A stretch of DNA of 64,000 nucleotides from Malus domestica (Eukaryota > Streptophyta > Magnoliopsida > Rosales > Rosaceae), in contig NC_091668.1 of the NCBI RefSeq assembly GCF_042453785.1, forward strand, positions 3,860,501 through 3,924,500. Direction: 5' to 3'. Shown here one piece after another: positions 12,511 to 24,142 of this stretch (positions are counted from its first letter, which is position 1; the number at the start of each line of letters is the position of its first letter). The position numbers were made by a program, and so were the translations under genes. A model generated the notes under the pieces. That model did not search any database, had not been told where the DNA came from, and worked only from the letters and a program-made list of their open reading frames with translations.

Positions 12511-14949
12511 CTAAAATTTAAGCCATCTCTTCTCTTTTTCCTTACTGACAACCGCATTCGACGCAGACGCTTGAGCGGCCTCTGCCTGTGCCAAAGCGTT
12601 GCGAGTCTCCGTCAATTTCCTCATCGCAGCATCATAAACCACCTTCTCATTTTTGTTTCTAATTGCCATTTCTTCAAGCTTCCCAACTCGCGCCTTCAAG
12701 TCCTTCACTTCATCATCGTAAGCAACCAAAGCCCGCCTATCAACTTTCTTTCCCTCCCCTGATCCATTGCTCTGCTGCTTCTTCGCTGATTTACCATTCA
12801 ATGCTTCACCGTGCTTTGCAAGTTGGCTATTAATAAGACTAAAGACATCTGGTGTTGATTCCTCTTCTTCTTTTGCTGCTCTGGCCAGTGCTGCAAACTT
12901 CTTTTCACGCTTCCTCTTACCACCCCTGCTACGCTTCTTTCCTTGATTCTCTTTGCTCTGTTTACTATCTTCGCCTTCACGGGATTTGACAGCATGATCA
13001 AGAGATTGCTTTGGCGGAAGGACCTTCACGGAGATGGGATCTATAATTCCCTGGCCAGATGCACCTAGACCAGTTCCTTCAAGGTAACCCATGTTGGCCA
13101 TCATCCTGGACGCTATGCCCCGGGTGTGGTTCTCCCACTTTGCAAATATGGCAGTTTCTGTCTGAATACCCCTCTGGAGGATTGTGCTTTCAAGAAATCC
13201 TAAACCCTGCGGGGTTCCATCTTCATAGTCACTAGAATCAGATTGGTCAGAGCTTGAATCACTTTCTTCTTCATCACTCATCTGAGCATGCTCGGACAAT
13301 GTTATAGCATCCTCCCCAAGATCTGCAGAGCTTCCATCATCTCGGAATACAACTTTTCCAACCCCAAGTGCACCGTCCCATGATTCAAGTTCAGCTTCCC
13401 TCCACACACCAGTTTTACTATCTGATACTGCCCAAATATTAGACCCGACCAGTGACTGCTCCCATATTGTCGGGATATACTTTCTCAGTGAGGAAAGTGG
13501 GACATCAACTCCTGCATGCATAGGAAATGGGTGAGCATGGAGATTCTGAACTCGTTCCGAAAAGCATAAGCAGTTCTATGAAGCATAAAGGAAAAGGGTG
13601 CTTTATCTTCTGAAGCCCAGCTAGGTACGGCTACCAATCTAAAATATAGCCTGGCTATGAGCCTATGACCACCAATATTTCATACCACGCATTGTTCCAG
13701 AGGCTAATAACAATGCAAACATGGCATCAGTGGGACCATAGACAAGCTATCTGTCAATAGATAACAACATACCATGTGATAAGCGGCAGTTGGTACCAAA
13801 TCGACATCGTTGTTGAAGAAAGAACTTGCAAATCTGCATTTTGATGGTTCAGCATTAGTATTTTTAAGTGGTTATATAGCCTTGGCTTATTGACTTTGAA
13901 GTGACACACCATCTCCACCAGGTTCAACCTTAAATCAAATGTGGGGCTTTATTTTTGTAACCTTGTTGCTTTGGTTAAAATTAAAGTTTATACTCACGGT
14001 AGCATGTCCTCTCCAAAATCATTAAGAAAAAAGCTATAGAAACGAAAAGGAAAAATTCACGAGATAAAAAGGGGACCAGCAAAATGTACGCACCATCGTA
14101 TTCTCGGATGTAGGAGTGAGGAAAGAAATCTTTGCAGAATCCGAACCCTCCAATCCAATAACCTGACCATTATACCAACGTCCATCAGTGTGACGGAACC
14201 TACATTTCGACCCAACAGGGTAACTCGGGTCCTCCAGCGGCTCCGGCTCAACATCTGTTTCTGTTAGATCAATAGTCTCCACCTTAACACCCTCATCAAC
14301 ATGAGCAGAACCATCTAGCACTAAATCAGCTTCTCGTAATAACCGTGCCCGTTTCAGGTTCAGCAGCCCTTCCTCGGCATCTTTAATCGCCTGAACAATC
14401 TCCTCGTGAAGCTGCGAAAACATAACCCCCAATACATGGTTTTCAAAAACCAACCTAGATTTCGATTTCGATTAAATCACCTAAAAACTTATCTTCCTAG
14501 TACATTATTAACTTGCAGAGCTAAGAGCTCGATCATTCACATTTCAAAATTCATATCAATTAAGTTAATTTCAACTACAAAATCCTATCAATCTGATCCA
14601 TATCAATTACAAGATAATTATTAACGGAATTTAGACAAATTTGGCAATAATATTGTACAAATTGAAGGCTTTACACGTTTATCACCAGCGCTCAGCTGGA
14701 TTTTATCACAAAATCGTACTCCACCAAATGAATCGTAAAACCTAGCATTATCAACACTTTCTTTCGTGGATTTTCTCGGTAACCAAACAGAAAGTTTTGA
14801 CTGTAAAGTAAGAGATGAGGTACCGCGAGAAGCTCGGTATTGCTGGGCTCAGAGGCTAGAGCGTCGTTAATGGTAGAGAGAGATTCTCTTTGCTCTTGCA
14901 ATTGAAGCTCCAGTAGGTTCTCCAGAACCCTCTCTTCCTCGTCTGCCAT
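12511..14949 (-). CDS. CCCH zinc-finger, Tudor-like and G-patch protein (ZGPAT/AtC3H22 type)
   Basis: Four exons (high to low): 14824-14949, 14094-14411, 13773-13833, 12511-13511; 501 aa in one frame. The order is an N-terminal coiled region, a Tudor-like segment ([20 protein letters not shown]), one CCCH finger spelled C-x7-C-x5-C-x3-H entirely within exon 3 ([13 protein letters not shown]), an acidic Ser/Asp/Glu patch, a G-patch ([19 protein letters not shown]), a Lys/Arg-rich nuclear-signal-like stretch, and a C-terminal coiled coil. This order matches animal ZGPAT and Arabidopsis At2g24830 (CCCH protein 22). G-patch proteins generally activate DEAH helicases in RNA processing; a nuclear RNA role here is inference. 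Its start faces SKA2 across a 1.1-kb divergent spacer. Confidence 0.92.
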
Positions 14950-15447
14950 GGCTGTTGTTCCGCACGCGCTAACTCTTTCTCCAACGGTGAAACTCGTGTC
15001 GGTATATAAACTGAAAAAGAACTCGGACTCCTCCAATGGGCCAACTGTACATATATTTGGAATTAAGCCCAAGTAGAGTATTTTTGCACCCCTTGGGGCC
15101 CATTGAGCCCAACTATCTCGTACGCGTTCGACAACTCACAAGAGACGCGAGAGAGGTTCTCGAGTAGGAAACCAGATTGGGGTTGATGAGAGGGAAGACG
15201 AGGTCAAAGTGGGGGTGGAGAGATTTTTCGGTGTGCAGGGAATACCGCCTAGTACACCAATTGTAATAATACAAATGGTTAAGTTAAAAAATTTACAAAG
15301 AAATTCTCAACCAAGTGTATTATGATACTTGATGTACAGGGCTAAAATTTCTCCTAAGGGTGGTGTATGTGATGTCTTTGTGTATGGAGTCCGCGCAAAC
15401 ACGTAGTATGAATGCCGAACTTCAAAATTTCTCGTAATACTAGTAGA

Positions 15448-15676
15448 GCTCGTTTGGATGCCTTTTTAAAATGACTGAAAACACTTTTAGATAAAATGTT
15501 TTTGAGTTCCAAAAGCACTTTAAGTGTTTTCTGCAAGAAGCACCAGTTATGTGTTTTTTCCATGAAGCACTTTAAGTGCTTTTCCAGGATTTACTTGCAT
15601 TTTTACTAAGGTTTGCTTCCAAAAACATTTTCACCATAATTGCTTTCAGTTATTTTAAAAGTACATCCAAACGAGC
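15448..15676. mobile_element. MITE with GCTCGTTTGGATG termini in the CCCH/SKA2 divergent spacer
   Basis: A 229-bp element whose ends are inverted repeats: GCTCGTTTGGATG..TTTTAAAATGACTGAAA on the left and the complement of that, ending CATCCAAACGAGC, on the right. The interior is noncoding. A second copy in opposite orientation lies downstream of MGD1 and a worn one near 37210. A TAGTA word sits near both ends, but I could not fix a clean target duplication, so the superfamily is open (hAT-like is possible). Confidence 0.75.
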
Positions 15677-16028
15677 TAGTAAGCTTATATGTGGGTCCCA
15701 CCTCAATTAGAAAGTCGTCCACCTTCTCCCTAACCTCAAATTCAACACCCCATAAAGTGATATATGTTTGTAATGAGTTTGATACTTCGTGGCTTAAAAC
15801 CGTTCATTGTTTGATACAAAAAAAATAGTACACAAGCTTAAATTGGGCCTAATGTACAGTTATTTTGTAATGGGCCATAATGAGGTGAAATTGGGCCCTT
15901 TTCTCCGAGAAATTAAAAAGTCGAACCCGCGAAGCAAGTTCAGAGTCGGTTGGCGCGGGTAAACTGGTTTCCCATTACTACACAGTGAGCAGAAAACCCT
16001 AGGAGAGAGAAGGTGAAGCTCTGAGAAA

Positions 16029-19000
16029 ATGGGACAGGTAAACGAGCATCACGAAGCGACTGACGGCTTGGTGAAGCTGCTGACGAAGGCGAACCACGAT
16101 CTGACGGTGGTTCAGCACCGGCTCGAGAGGGAGTTCCAGCAAATCTACCCGGATAATGCGAACCCGATGAAGCTGGTTTCGAGGATAAAGAAGATTCAAG
16201 AAGAATTGTCGACTTTGGAAGATCAGTGCCGCGAACTTCTTTCCGCCAAACAGGTAATTTTCAAATTTTTTTAGATAAAATTGGGAAAATTTAGTTTTTA
16301 ATTTTGATTTTTGGGTTTTGGGTTTTGAAGGATTTGATTGATAAGGCTAGGACGACTCTGGTTGGGAACAGAAACCAATTGCAGCGGATGGAGGCATCGA
16401 TGGGAGTTTTCGCCGACGCTGATTCGGATGATTCTGCTTTTGCTAACTTCAACCAGGTTAATTTCTTTTGGGTACATTTCATTTTCATAAATGAAAATAT
16501 TGGAGCTAGCACATATAGATTGATAGTTAGAGTGGATCGAAATTTCGTGAATCGGTCATTACACTGTACGTGATTTCTATGCCAGAATGCTGGTGAATGC
16601 TGTATCTATTAAAATCCTGTGAAATCCAAATCGACTACACCCCCCTTAATTTCCAAGAAATCGAAGCTGAGGATACGGTTTTTTTCCCATTGCAATGGTA
16701 ATAGAATTGTGGATTGTTGTAATCTGTGATTACAGTATTTGTGTTGTTTGCTGTTGTTGGCAATACCTACGTGAACGGTTGTCTAGTTTTCCAGATGGTG
16801 TTTCAAGTGTTTGCACCATTTCCAGCAAGCAACCAAGATTAATCTATGGCTCCTCAATGTTTCTAATTATATGCCCGTGCAAAGATATTCTGCGGGTAGC
16901 TTTGTAGCGGAACTATGCCTGAACTATAGGGGTATTAAGCTAATGAGTCATACAATGAAGCTCTGGGAGAGAGTCATTGAGCATAGATTGAGGCAAGAGA
17001 CACGGGTTTCGGACAACCAATTCGGGTTCATGCCAGGGCGCTCAACCATGGAGGCAATCTATCTCTTACGAAGATTGATGGAAAGATATAGAGATGGGAA
17101 AAAGGATTTACACATGGTCTTTATAGATTTGGAAAAAGCGTATGATAGGGTCCCAAGAGACATTCTTTGGAGGATTTTAGAGAAGAAAGGAGTACGAGTA
17201 GCATATATCCAAGCTATAAAGGATATGTATGAAGGAGCAAAGACCGCCGTAAGAACTCATGAAGGACAAACCGAAAGCTTTCCCATAACTGTAGGATTAC
17301 ATCAAGGCTCATCCTTAAGTCCTTACCTTTTTGCGTTGGTAATGGATGAGTTAACAGGACATATTCAAGATGATATTCCTTGGTGTATGCTTTTCGCAGA
17401 CGATATAGTGTTGATAGATGAAACTCAGGAAGGGGTAAATGCAAAGCTTAACCTTTGGAGAGAAGTGTTGGAATCTAAAGGTCTTCGCCTCAGCCGATCA
17501 AAGACAGAATATATGGAGTGCAAGTTCAGTGCAAATAGAGGCCAAAACGAGTTAGGGGTGAGGATCGGAGATCAAGAAATACCAAAGAGCGACCGTTTTC
17601 GTTACCTAGGATCTATCTTGCAAAAGAACGGAGAATTAGATGGAGATCTCAACCATAGAATACAAGCTGGATGGATGAAGTGGAAGAGTGCATCCGGCGT
17701 GTTGTGTGACCGCCGTATGCCACTGAAGCTCAAGGGAAAATTTTATAGGACGGCAATAAGGCCGGCAATGCTGTATGGCACAGAATGTTGGGCGGTGAAA
17801 CATCAACACGTACACAAAATGGGGGTAGCGGAGATGAGGATGCTTCGTTGGATGTGTGGGCACACGAGAAAGGATAAGATTAGGAATGAGGATATCCGGG
17901 GTAAAGTAGGAGTAGCCGAAATTGAAGGAAAGATGAGAGAAAATCGGTTACGGTGGTTTGGACATGTGCAAAGAAGGCCTACTGACGCTCCGATTAGAAG
18001 ATGCGACTATGGGACAGAGGTTCAGGGCCGAAGGGGTAGAGGAAGACCTAGGAAAACTTTGGAAGAGACTCTAAGAAAAGACTTAGAGTACTTGGATCTA
18101 ACGAAGGACATGACACAGGATCGAGCACAATGGCGTTCTAAGATTCATATAGCCGATCCCACTCAGTGACTTGGATTTTCCAAGTCTCCAACCAAGAAGT
18201 TTTCCTCACTCGGGAAATTAAGGGAACACTACCCCAACCTACATGCTCCACTCAGAAAGCTTCAACATACAAGCTTCAACAAAAGAAAATTCAAAGAACT
18301 TAGCGAAGAAGGCTTTGGTGTATTTAACACAATACGTTGAAATGAAGGAAAGCTTATTTATTGATATCCCCGATAAGCTACAAATATGTACATATACATG
18401 AGTCAAAATAAACACACAAGAGGGAGCCTTCACAAAGGTTGCTTAGGAGAAGTCTCAGCAGTCGGTAGAGCCCCAGAAAGAGAAGGCACCGGAGGGGGAT
18501 CATTTGGAGCCTCAGTACTGGACAGAACCCTAGAAGGAGGAGGCATCAGAGGTTGATCATTTGGAGCTTCATTACGCGGTACAGCCCCAGAAGACGAAGG
18601 CAATAAATGCCTTTGGAACAAACCCACAAATCTCTGATGATCAAGTAAAACCTGACCATCAGTTTCCTTCATCTGGTCAAGCTTCCTCTTCATGTTTGTA
18701 GCATAGTCATGTGCGAGCCGGTGCAACTGTTTATTCTCATGCTTGAGCCCTCTAATCTCCTGTTTGAGACTCATCACTTCAGCCGCCAATGATTCAACTT
18801 GGCGGGTTCGAGCAAATAGGCGTTGTGCCATATTAGACACAGAACATGCACACTGAACACTGAGAGCCAGCGAATCCTTAACAGCTAACTCATCAGACCG
18901 TTTGGAAAGTAGTCTGTTATCTTTGGGAGTGAGAAGGTTCCTGGCCACCACCGCAGCGGTCATATCATTCTTCATCACGGAATCCCCAACGGTAAGAGGA

Positions 19001-22000
19001 CCAGTTGGGGAGACGAAGGATGGGCGCCATATGTTGTCTGGAGAAGGCGGGGCTGCCTCTTCAACAAGGTTCAAGTCAAAACGACGGTCGGAGGGGCCAG
19101 ACATTTTCAAAGGTGTTGAAGAGAGAAGAGGTCGGACAAATCAAGATCTTAGAAGTGCAAGAATGAAGCTTCTACTAGTGGAGATTCAAGTGTGCTTTGG
19201 AACTTAATGCCAGCCCCTATAAAAATCTGCACTCGACGGAGCTTCAGAAATCAAAGAGGCGCCTGCTCAGAAATCGAAGAGGCGTTTGCTTTCTCAAAAG
19301 TTGGGCTGCTTAGAGATCACGAGGGTTGATCTCAGAAATCGAAGAGCCGTTTGCTTTCTCAAAAGTTGGGCTGCTCAAAGACCACGAAGGCCGATCTCAG
19401 AAATCGAAGAGGCGCTCGCTTTCTCAAAAGCTGGGCTCCCTAGAGACCACGAGGGCCGATCTCAGAAATCGAAGAGGCACCTACTTTTCCAGCCTTGTCA
19501 GCACCTGTCACACGCACACTCAGCTTTGCGGAAATTATGGGCATTCTGTCAAAGACTTCTGGGGAAGTAGAAAACACATGAATCTTACTGTTCAATCACC
19601 CACTTCCCACACGCAACAATAGCTCATGGGTACCACAGATAACTTTGCCAAAGTTCTCTGCCAAAGTTGAGCACGTGAAGCTTGCAGCTCCCACTACATC
19701 GCTCTGACCAAGAAGGGTAAAAGAATAGCAAAGAAACAGCACTAACAAAGTTTAGACCCATAAATTTTGAAGGTCTAGCTACCATATTATTACCCACAAG
19801 GGTAAAGGAACAGTACCACTGTTGGATAATTGGAAAGTCCATGTATGTCAACCTCTGTGCTTCGTGGCAAGGTAGACTAGCAAACATGCCCAACCTTTAC
19901 TCACATTCGAGAAAACACTCCCAATAAGATTGCTTGCTCCAAAATCGAAGAGGTACCGTCCTCCGAATCTAAAGAGCCAGACTCCCAACATGACTACTTT
20001 CTTAAAAATCGAAGAGAGGGTAAAGGAACAGTACCATTGCTGGATAATTGGAAAGTCCCTGTGTGTCAACCTATGTGCTTCGTGGCAAGGTAGACTAGCA
20101 AACATGCCCAACCTTTACTCACATTCGAGAAAACACTCCTAACAAGATTGCTTGCTCCAAAATCGAAGAGGCACCGCCCTCCGAATCTCGAGAGCCACTC
20201 TCCCAACATGATTACTTTCTCAAAAATCGAAGAGACACTGCTCCCCGAATCTCGAGAGCCAGACCCCCAGCATGATTGCTTTCTCAAAAATCGGTGAGGC
20301 ACCGTTCTCCGAATCAATCGAAGAGGCGCTCGCTTTCTCAAAAGCTGGGCTGCTCAGAGACCACGAGGGCCGATCTCAGAAATCAAAGAGGCACCTACTT
20401 TTCTAGCCTTGTCAGCACCTGTCACACGCACACTCAGCTTTGCAGAAATTATGGGCATTCTGTCGAAGACTTCTGGTGAAGTAGAAAGCACATGAATCTT
20501 ACTGTTCAATCACCCACTTCCCACACGCAACAATAACTCATGGGTACCATAGATCACTTTGCCAAAGTTCTCTGCCAAAGTTGAGCACGTGAAGCTTGCA
20601 GCTCCCACTACATCGCTCTGACCAAGAAAGGTAAAAGAATAGCAAAGAAACAGCACTAACAAAGTTTAGACACATAAATTTTGAAGGTCTAGCTACCATA
20701 TTATTACCCACAAGGGTAAAGGAACAGTACCACTGCTGGATAATTGGAAAGTCCCTGTGTGTCAACCTCTGTGCTTCGTGGCAAGGTAGACTAGCAAACA
20801 TGCCCAACCTTTACTCACATTCGAGAAAACAGTCCCAACAAGATTGCTTGCTCCAAAATCGAAGAGGCACCGTCCTCCGAATCTCGAGAGCCAGACTCCC
20901 AACATGACTACTTTCTCAAAATCGAAGAGAGGGTAAAGGAACAGTACCATTGCTGGATAATTGGAAAGTCCCTATGTGTCAACCTTTGTGCTTCGTGGCA
21001 AGGTAGACTAGCAAACATGTCCAACCTTTACTCACATTCGAGACAACACTCCCAACAAGATTGCTTGCTCCAAAATCGAAGAGGCACTGCCCTCCGAATC
21101 TCGAGAGCCAGACTCCCAACATGATTACTTCCTCAAAAATCGAAGAGACACTGCTCTCCGAATCTCGAGAGTCAGACCCCCAACATGATTGCTTTCTCAA
21201 AAATCGAAGAGGCATCGTTCTCCGAATCTCGAGAGCCGGATACCACAGACCACTTTTTCAAAGTGCTCTGACAGAGTTAAAACATGTGAAACTAGCAGCT
21301 CCCACTACCGTGCTATGACCAAGCAGGGTAAAGGAATAGCATTACTACTTGTTGTTAGGGAGACTCCTATATATGTCGACCTCCATCCCCAACGGAAAGG
21401 CAGACCTGCAAAAATGCTCAACCCTTCATCATATCTGAGAGGGCACTCCCAACAAAGCCTTTCGAAATATTCAGCTTTCTTTCCCCCCGATAATACCTCT
21501 GCAAACAAGCTATACTAGAGCAAGAATATCTCATATCATCAGGGTTAAAAGCAAGAGTATCCCATATCATGCTTTTTCCCTGTTTTTTCTTTTGGCCTTG
21601 TTTTTACCTGCAAGACAAGGAGAAAGAGAACAATCAGTCAGCACTTGGAATCAAGCTTCCAGCCAGGAACTGACTGCCTGGAACCCCTTACCTGATTACT
21701 TACCTGGCATTGCTCTCGAGTACTCATCTTCAACATCTTATGTTTCCAGGGAAGATTCCGCATCTGCTTGAGGAACAGATAGGGCAAGTGCGAAGGATAC
21801 AAGGAAGCATGTGGAGACAAGCGTAACAGCACACGTGCCGATACATCCATTACTCTGTCAAAAGCAAAAGTATCCCATATCAGCAGGGTGGAACGTACTC
21901 TAGATTTGATGGACTTGTTTTGACCCTCAAATTCTTCAGTCGGCCTTATACTCTGGAGGAAACCAGAAAACCCTCCAGCTCAGTTCAAGAATAAGCCTGT

Positions 22001-23688
22001 GGAAAGTTACTTCTTCAAAAGCAAAAGTATCTCATATCATCTCTTCTCATTTTTCTTCTCTTTATCCTTCATGCTGCTGCAAGATGGGGAGAAGGTGAAC
22101 AATCAGTCGGAGCTCTGATTGCTTACCTTGTCTGTCACCTCTTTCAGCAGACCCCCTAGCTCGGCGACTTGGGGGACTCCTACTACATGGTTTGTATCGC
22201 GCTTGACCAAGCCTGAAACTACAAGTAAGCTTCAAGTGAAATTGATACATTACCTTGTGCATCTCCACCAGTTAAAGATACCACCCCTGGATGGAGGAAG
22301 AGTACTTCCAGAGAAGATGCCACATCTACCTATGAGACAGATAAGGCAAGTCAAGACGACACCACACTCCGATACTTAGAAGTTTCGTGATTACGAGATC
22401 ATTCTCCCACAATATTTCCTAATGTCATTTGTACTAAATCATTCACTCGTACTCACTAAAGGAGAGCTTGAACCTATGTACTTGTGTAAACCCTTCACAA
22501 TTAATGAGAACTCTTCTATTCCGTGGACGTAGCCAATCTGGGTGAACCACGTACATCTTGTGTTTGCTTTCCTATCTCTATCCATTTATATACTTATCCA
22601 CACTAATGACCAGAGCAATCTAGCGAAGATCACAAAAAGCGACCGTTTTCGTTACCTATGATCTATCTTGCAAGAGAACGGAGAATTAGATGGAGATCTC
22701 AACCATAGAATACGAGCTGGATGGAAAGAGTGCATCCGGCGTGTTGTGTGACCGTCGTAGGCCACTGAAGCTCAAGGGAAAATTTTATAGGACGGCAATA
22801 AGGCCAGCGATGTTGTATGGCAGAGAATGTTGGGTGGTGAAGCATCAACACGTACACAAAATGGGTGTAGCGGAGATGAGGATGCTTCGTGGGATGTGTG
22901 GGCACACGAGAAAGGATAAGATTGGGAATGAGGATATCCGAGGTACAGTAGGAGTAGCCGAAATTGTAGGAAAGATGAGAGAAAATCGGCTCTGGTGATT
23001 TGGACATGTGCAAAGAAGGCCGACTGACGCTCCGGTTCGAAGATGTGACTACGGGACAGAGGTTCAGGGCCGAAGGGGTAGAGGAAGACCTAGGAAAACT
23101 TTGGAAGAGACTCTAAGAAAAGACTTAGAGTACTTGGATCTAACGGAGGACATGACACAAAACCGAGCGCAATGGCGTTCTAGGATTCATATAGCCGACC
23201 CCACTTAGTGGGAAAAGGCTTTGTTGTTGTTGTTGTTGTATTGATCTCTTATGCAGGTCATTGATGAGTGGACGGTTCAAGTCAGATCAAAAACAGGTAA
23301 CCTCTTACCATTAACGCTGTAATTACTGTTGGGAGGAAATTGATGATGCCGCAGGTGTAAATATCAGTACTTTGTCAGTAATTAGGGACGGTGTATCAAA
23401 ATTGGTCCTATTTGTTTCTGTAGAATAAGGAACAGAAGGAATTCTCCACAGCGTGTTCAACTTTTTCATTAACTATGGATTTGTCAATGTTGGTAGTTGC
23501 CTTGCTCTTGCAGTGAAACATTGTTTTTGGAGAGATGCAAAAATTCGAGAAATGAATGCCTTTAGTTGATATAGAGTTGTATAGAGTTTTAGAACGGATC
23601 TTGATAAAACGTTGTTGGTGCAGGGGATGAGAACCGGGATTCTGATTCGGAGGATATCAACCAGTTACTCTTTTCGGCTATAGTCTAA
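16029..23688 (+). CDS. SKA2: SKA2-like spindle and kinetochore-associated protein
   Basis: Four exons: 16029-16253, 16331-16456, 23257-23296, 23624-23688; 151 aa, all GT/AG. The protein is mostly helical and coiled-coil, with heptad-like stretches ([24 protein letters not shown]) and an acidic C-terminal tail. This size and layout fit SKA2, a subunit of the complex that tracks microtubules at kinetochores. The Arabidopsis counterpart I recall is At2g24970, annotated as spindle/kinetochore-associated. Intron 2 is 6.8 kb, almost all of it mobile DNA (LINE, LTR-element module, LINE), while the other introns are 77 and 327 bp. Exon 3 starts only about 17 bp past the (TTG)n tail of the last LINE, so the acceptor and polypyrimidine tract are very close to the insertion. 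Convergent with the DnaJ gene downstream. Confidence 0.85.
16905..18164 (+). mobile_element. 5'-truncated RTE-type LINE, reverse transcriptase portion
   Basis: An open frame from about 16905 encodes most of a non-LTR reverse transcriptase. Visible are [33 protein letters not shown], the catalytic [11 protein letters not shown] and FADDIVLI boxes, and the C-terminal thumb region ([33 protein letters not shown]). These belong to plant RTE-like LINEs. The endonuclease and the first RT segments are missing, as expected for 5' truncation. The 3' tail is also missing: at CCACT (about 18160) the LINE passes straight into an LTR-element module. The frame has no stop, so the insertion is fairly young. 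It is in the same sense as SKA2. Confidence 0.85.
18430..19104 (-). CDS. Reverse-strand coiled-coil ORF of the LTR element, copy A (224 aa)
   Basis: An intact ORF opposite in sense to the element, 224 codons from ATG at 19104. It starts [13 protein letters not shown], continues with a conserved middle ([22 protein letters not shown]), a Leu/Lys/Glu-rich coiled coil (about residues 100-150) and a Pro-rich tail ending SPKQPL. I recognise no catalytic domain. The DLNL near the start resembles an EAR repression motif, which is inference. A TATA-like box lies about 115 bases upstream (near 19218) and AATAAA about 70 bases downstream (18357-18362 on the plus strand). Copy B at 59281-59955 is the same protein with about 18 substitutions, mostly in the two ends. 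Antisense ORFs are known in some Ty3 Tat-lineage elements; whether this one is related I cannot tell. Confidence 0.7.
   Translation of the reverse strand: MSGPSDRRFDLNLVEEAAPPSPDNIWRPSFVSPTGPLTVGDSVMKNDMTAAVVARNLLTPKDNRLLSKRSDELAVKDSLALSVQCACSVSNMAQRLFARTRQVESLAAEVMSLKQEIRGLKHENKQLHRLAHDYATNMKRKLDQMKETDGQVLLDHQRFVGLFQRHLLPSSSGAVPRNEAPNDQPLMPPPSRVLSSTEAPNDPPPVPSLSGALPTAETSPKQPL
19402..21229. repeat. 914-bp tandem duplication built of AATCGAAGAGGC units
   Basis: Two long copies, 19402-20315 and 20316-21229, keep a constant 914-base offset (for example GCACCTACTT at 19477 and 20391). Within each copy are short repeats of roughly 60 bases containing CTCAAAAATCGAAGAGGCAC and CCGAATCTCGAGAGCCAGAC. 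The homologous stretch in the 54-62 kb element (60090-60740) has far fewer units, so the array expanded in this copy or shrank in the other. Confidence 0.8.
22635..23241 (+). pseudogene. Second RTE-type LINE fragment with (TTG)n tail
   Basis: Repeats the last 560 or so bases of the LINE at 16905-18164, beginning at GCGACCGTTTTCGTTACC, and continues past it to the genuine 3' end: stop codon, GTGGGAAAAGGC and a (TTG)n tail at about 23219-23239. The frame is broken by an 8-base deletion near 22723 and by a TGG to TGA change near 22997. Short TTG tails are typical of RTE LINEs. SKA2 exon 3 starts 17 bp after the tail. Confidence 0.8.
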
Positions 23689-24142
23689 AGCAACTGCTCT
23701 TCTTCAGTGAGGTTATTTGTTCATGTCTATATCTGATTACATTTGCATTGAACTTACATTTTATTGGAAGTATAGAAAAGAACTTGTTTTCATTTCTTTC
23801 GAAAATACCATCTCGAAATCAATCTGTTCCGGATGTGTTCTCTTGTACATGAGAAGATTTTGCGTTAATACCTGATGTTGCGTAGGTGATCAGTATTATA
23901 CACAGAATCGATGAGGACATGCAAAACTTCGTGCAACTGATGGAGGCAATGACAATTTTACATTCTGGAAACTAAGATGAACAAGGTAAACTGGTAAAGG
24001 GTGATGTTTAAAAGAATATGTAACTTTCATAACTTGAATGAAGAAGAATTGTTACAACATGAATAAGATGTTACTACAATTTGTATAGCGGCTTTGACGG
24101 TTGAAGCTTTCCAAGAGCAGGGATCTCTTTCAAGCAAAGCTG

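Larger units (their letters stand above)
18158..22634 (+). mobile_element. Truncated copy of the gag-only LTR element, inside SKA2 intron 2
   Basis: Collinear with the right half of the element at 54235-62643, beginning at its internal segment CACTCAGTGACTTGG (about 59011 there). It carries the reverse-strand coiled-coil ORF, an expanded repeat zone and the later noncoding part. It ends in a damaged LTR (about 22402-22634): the first roughly 270 bases of the LTR and the polypurine segment before it are deleted, while the word CGTGGACGTAGCCAATCTGG and surrounding LTR sequence remain. Gag, the 5' LTR, the minisatellite and the 180-bp array are absent. Both ends abut LINE sequence. No target duplication was seen. 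Confidence 0.8.

Noticed and set aside
18430-19110. Extending the reverse-strand ORF by two codons upstream (also at 59956-59961)
   Set aside because: That start is TTG; the first ATG (19104 and 59955) is in the same frame and the normal choice.
19402-21229. CRISPR-like array
   Set aside because: Units are long, imperfect, without unique spacers, and in a plant retroelement.
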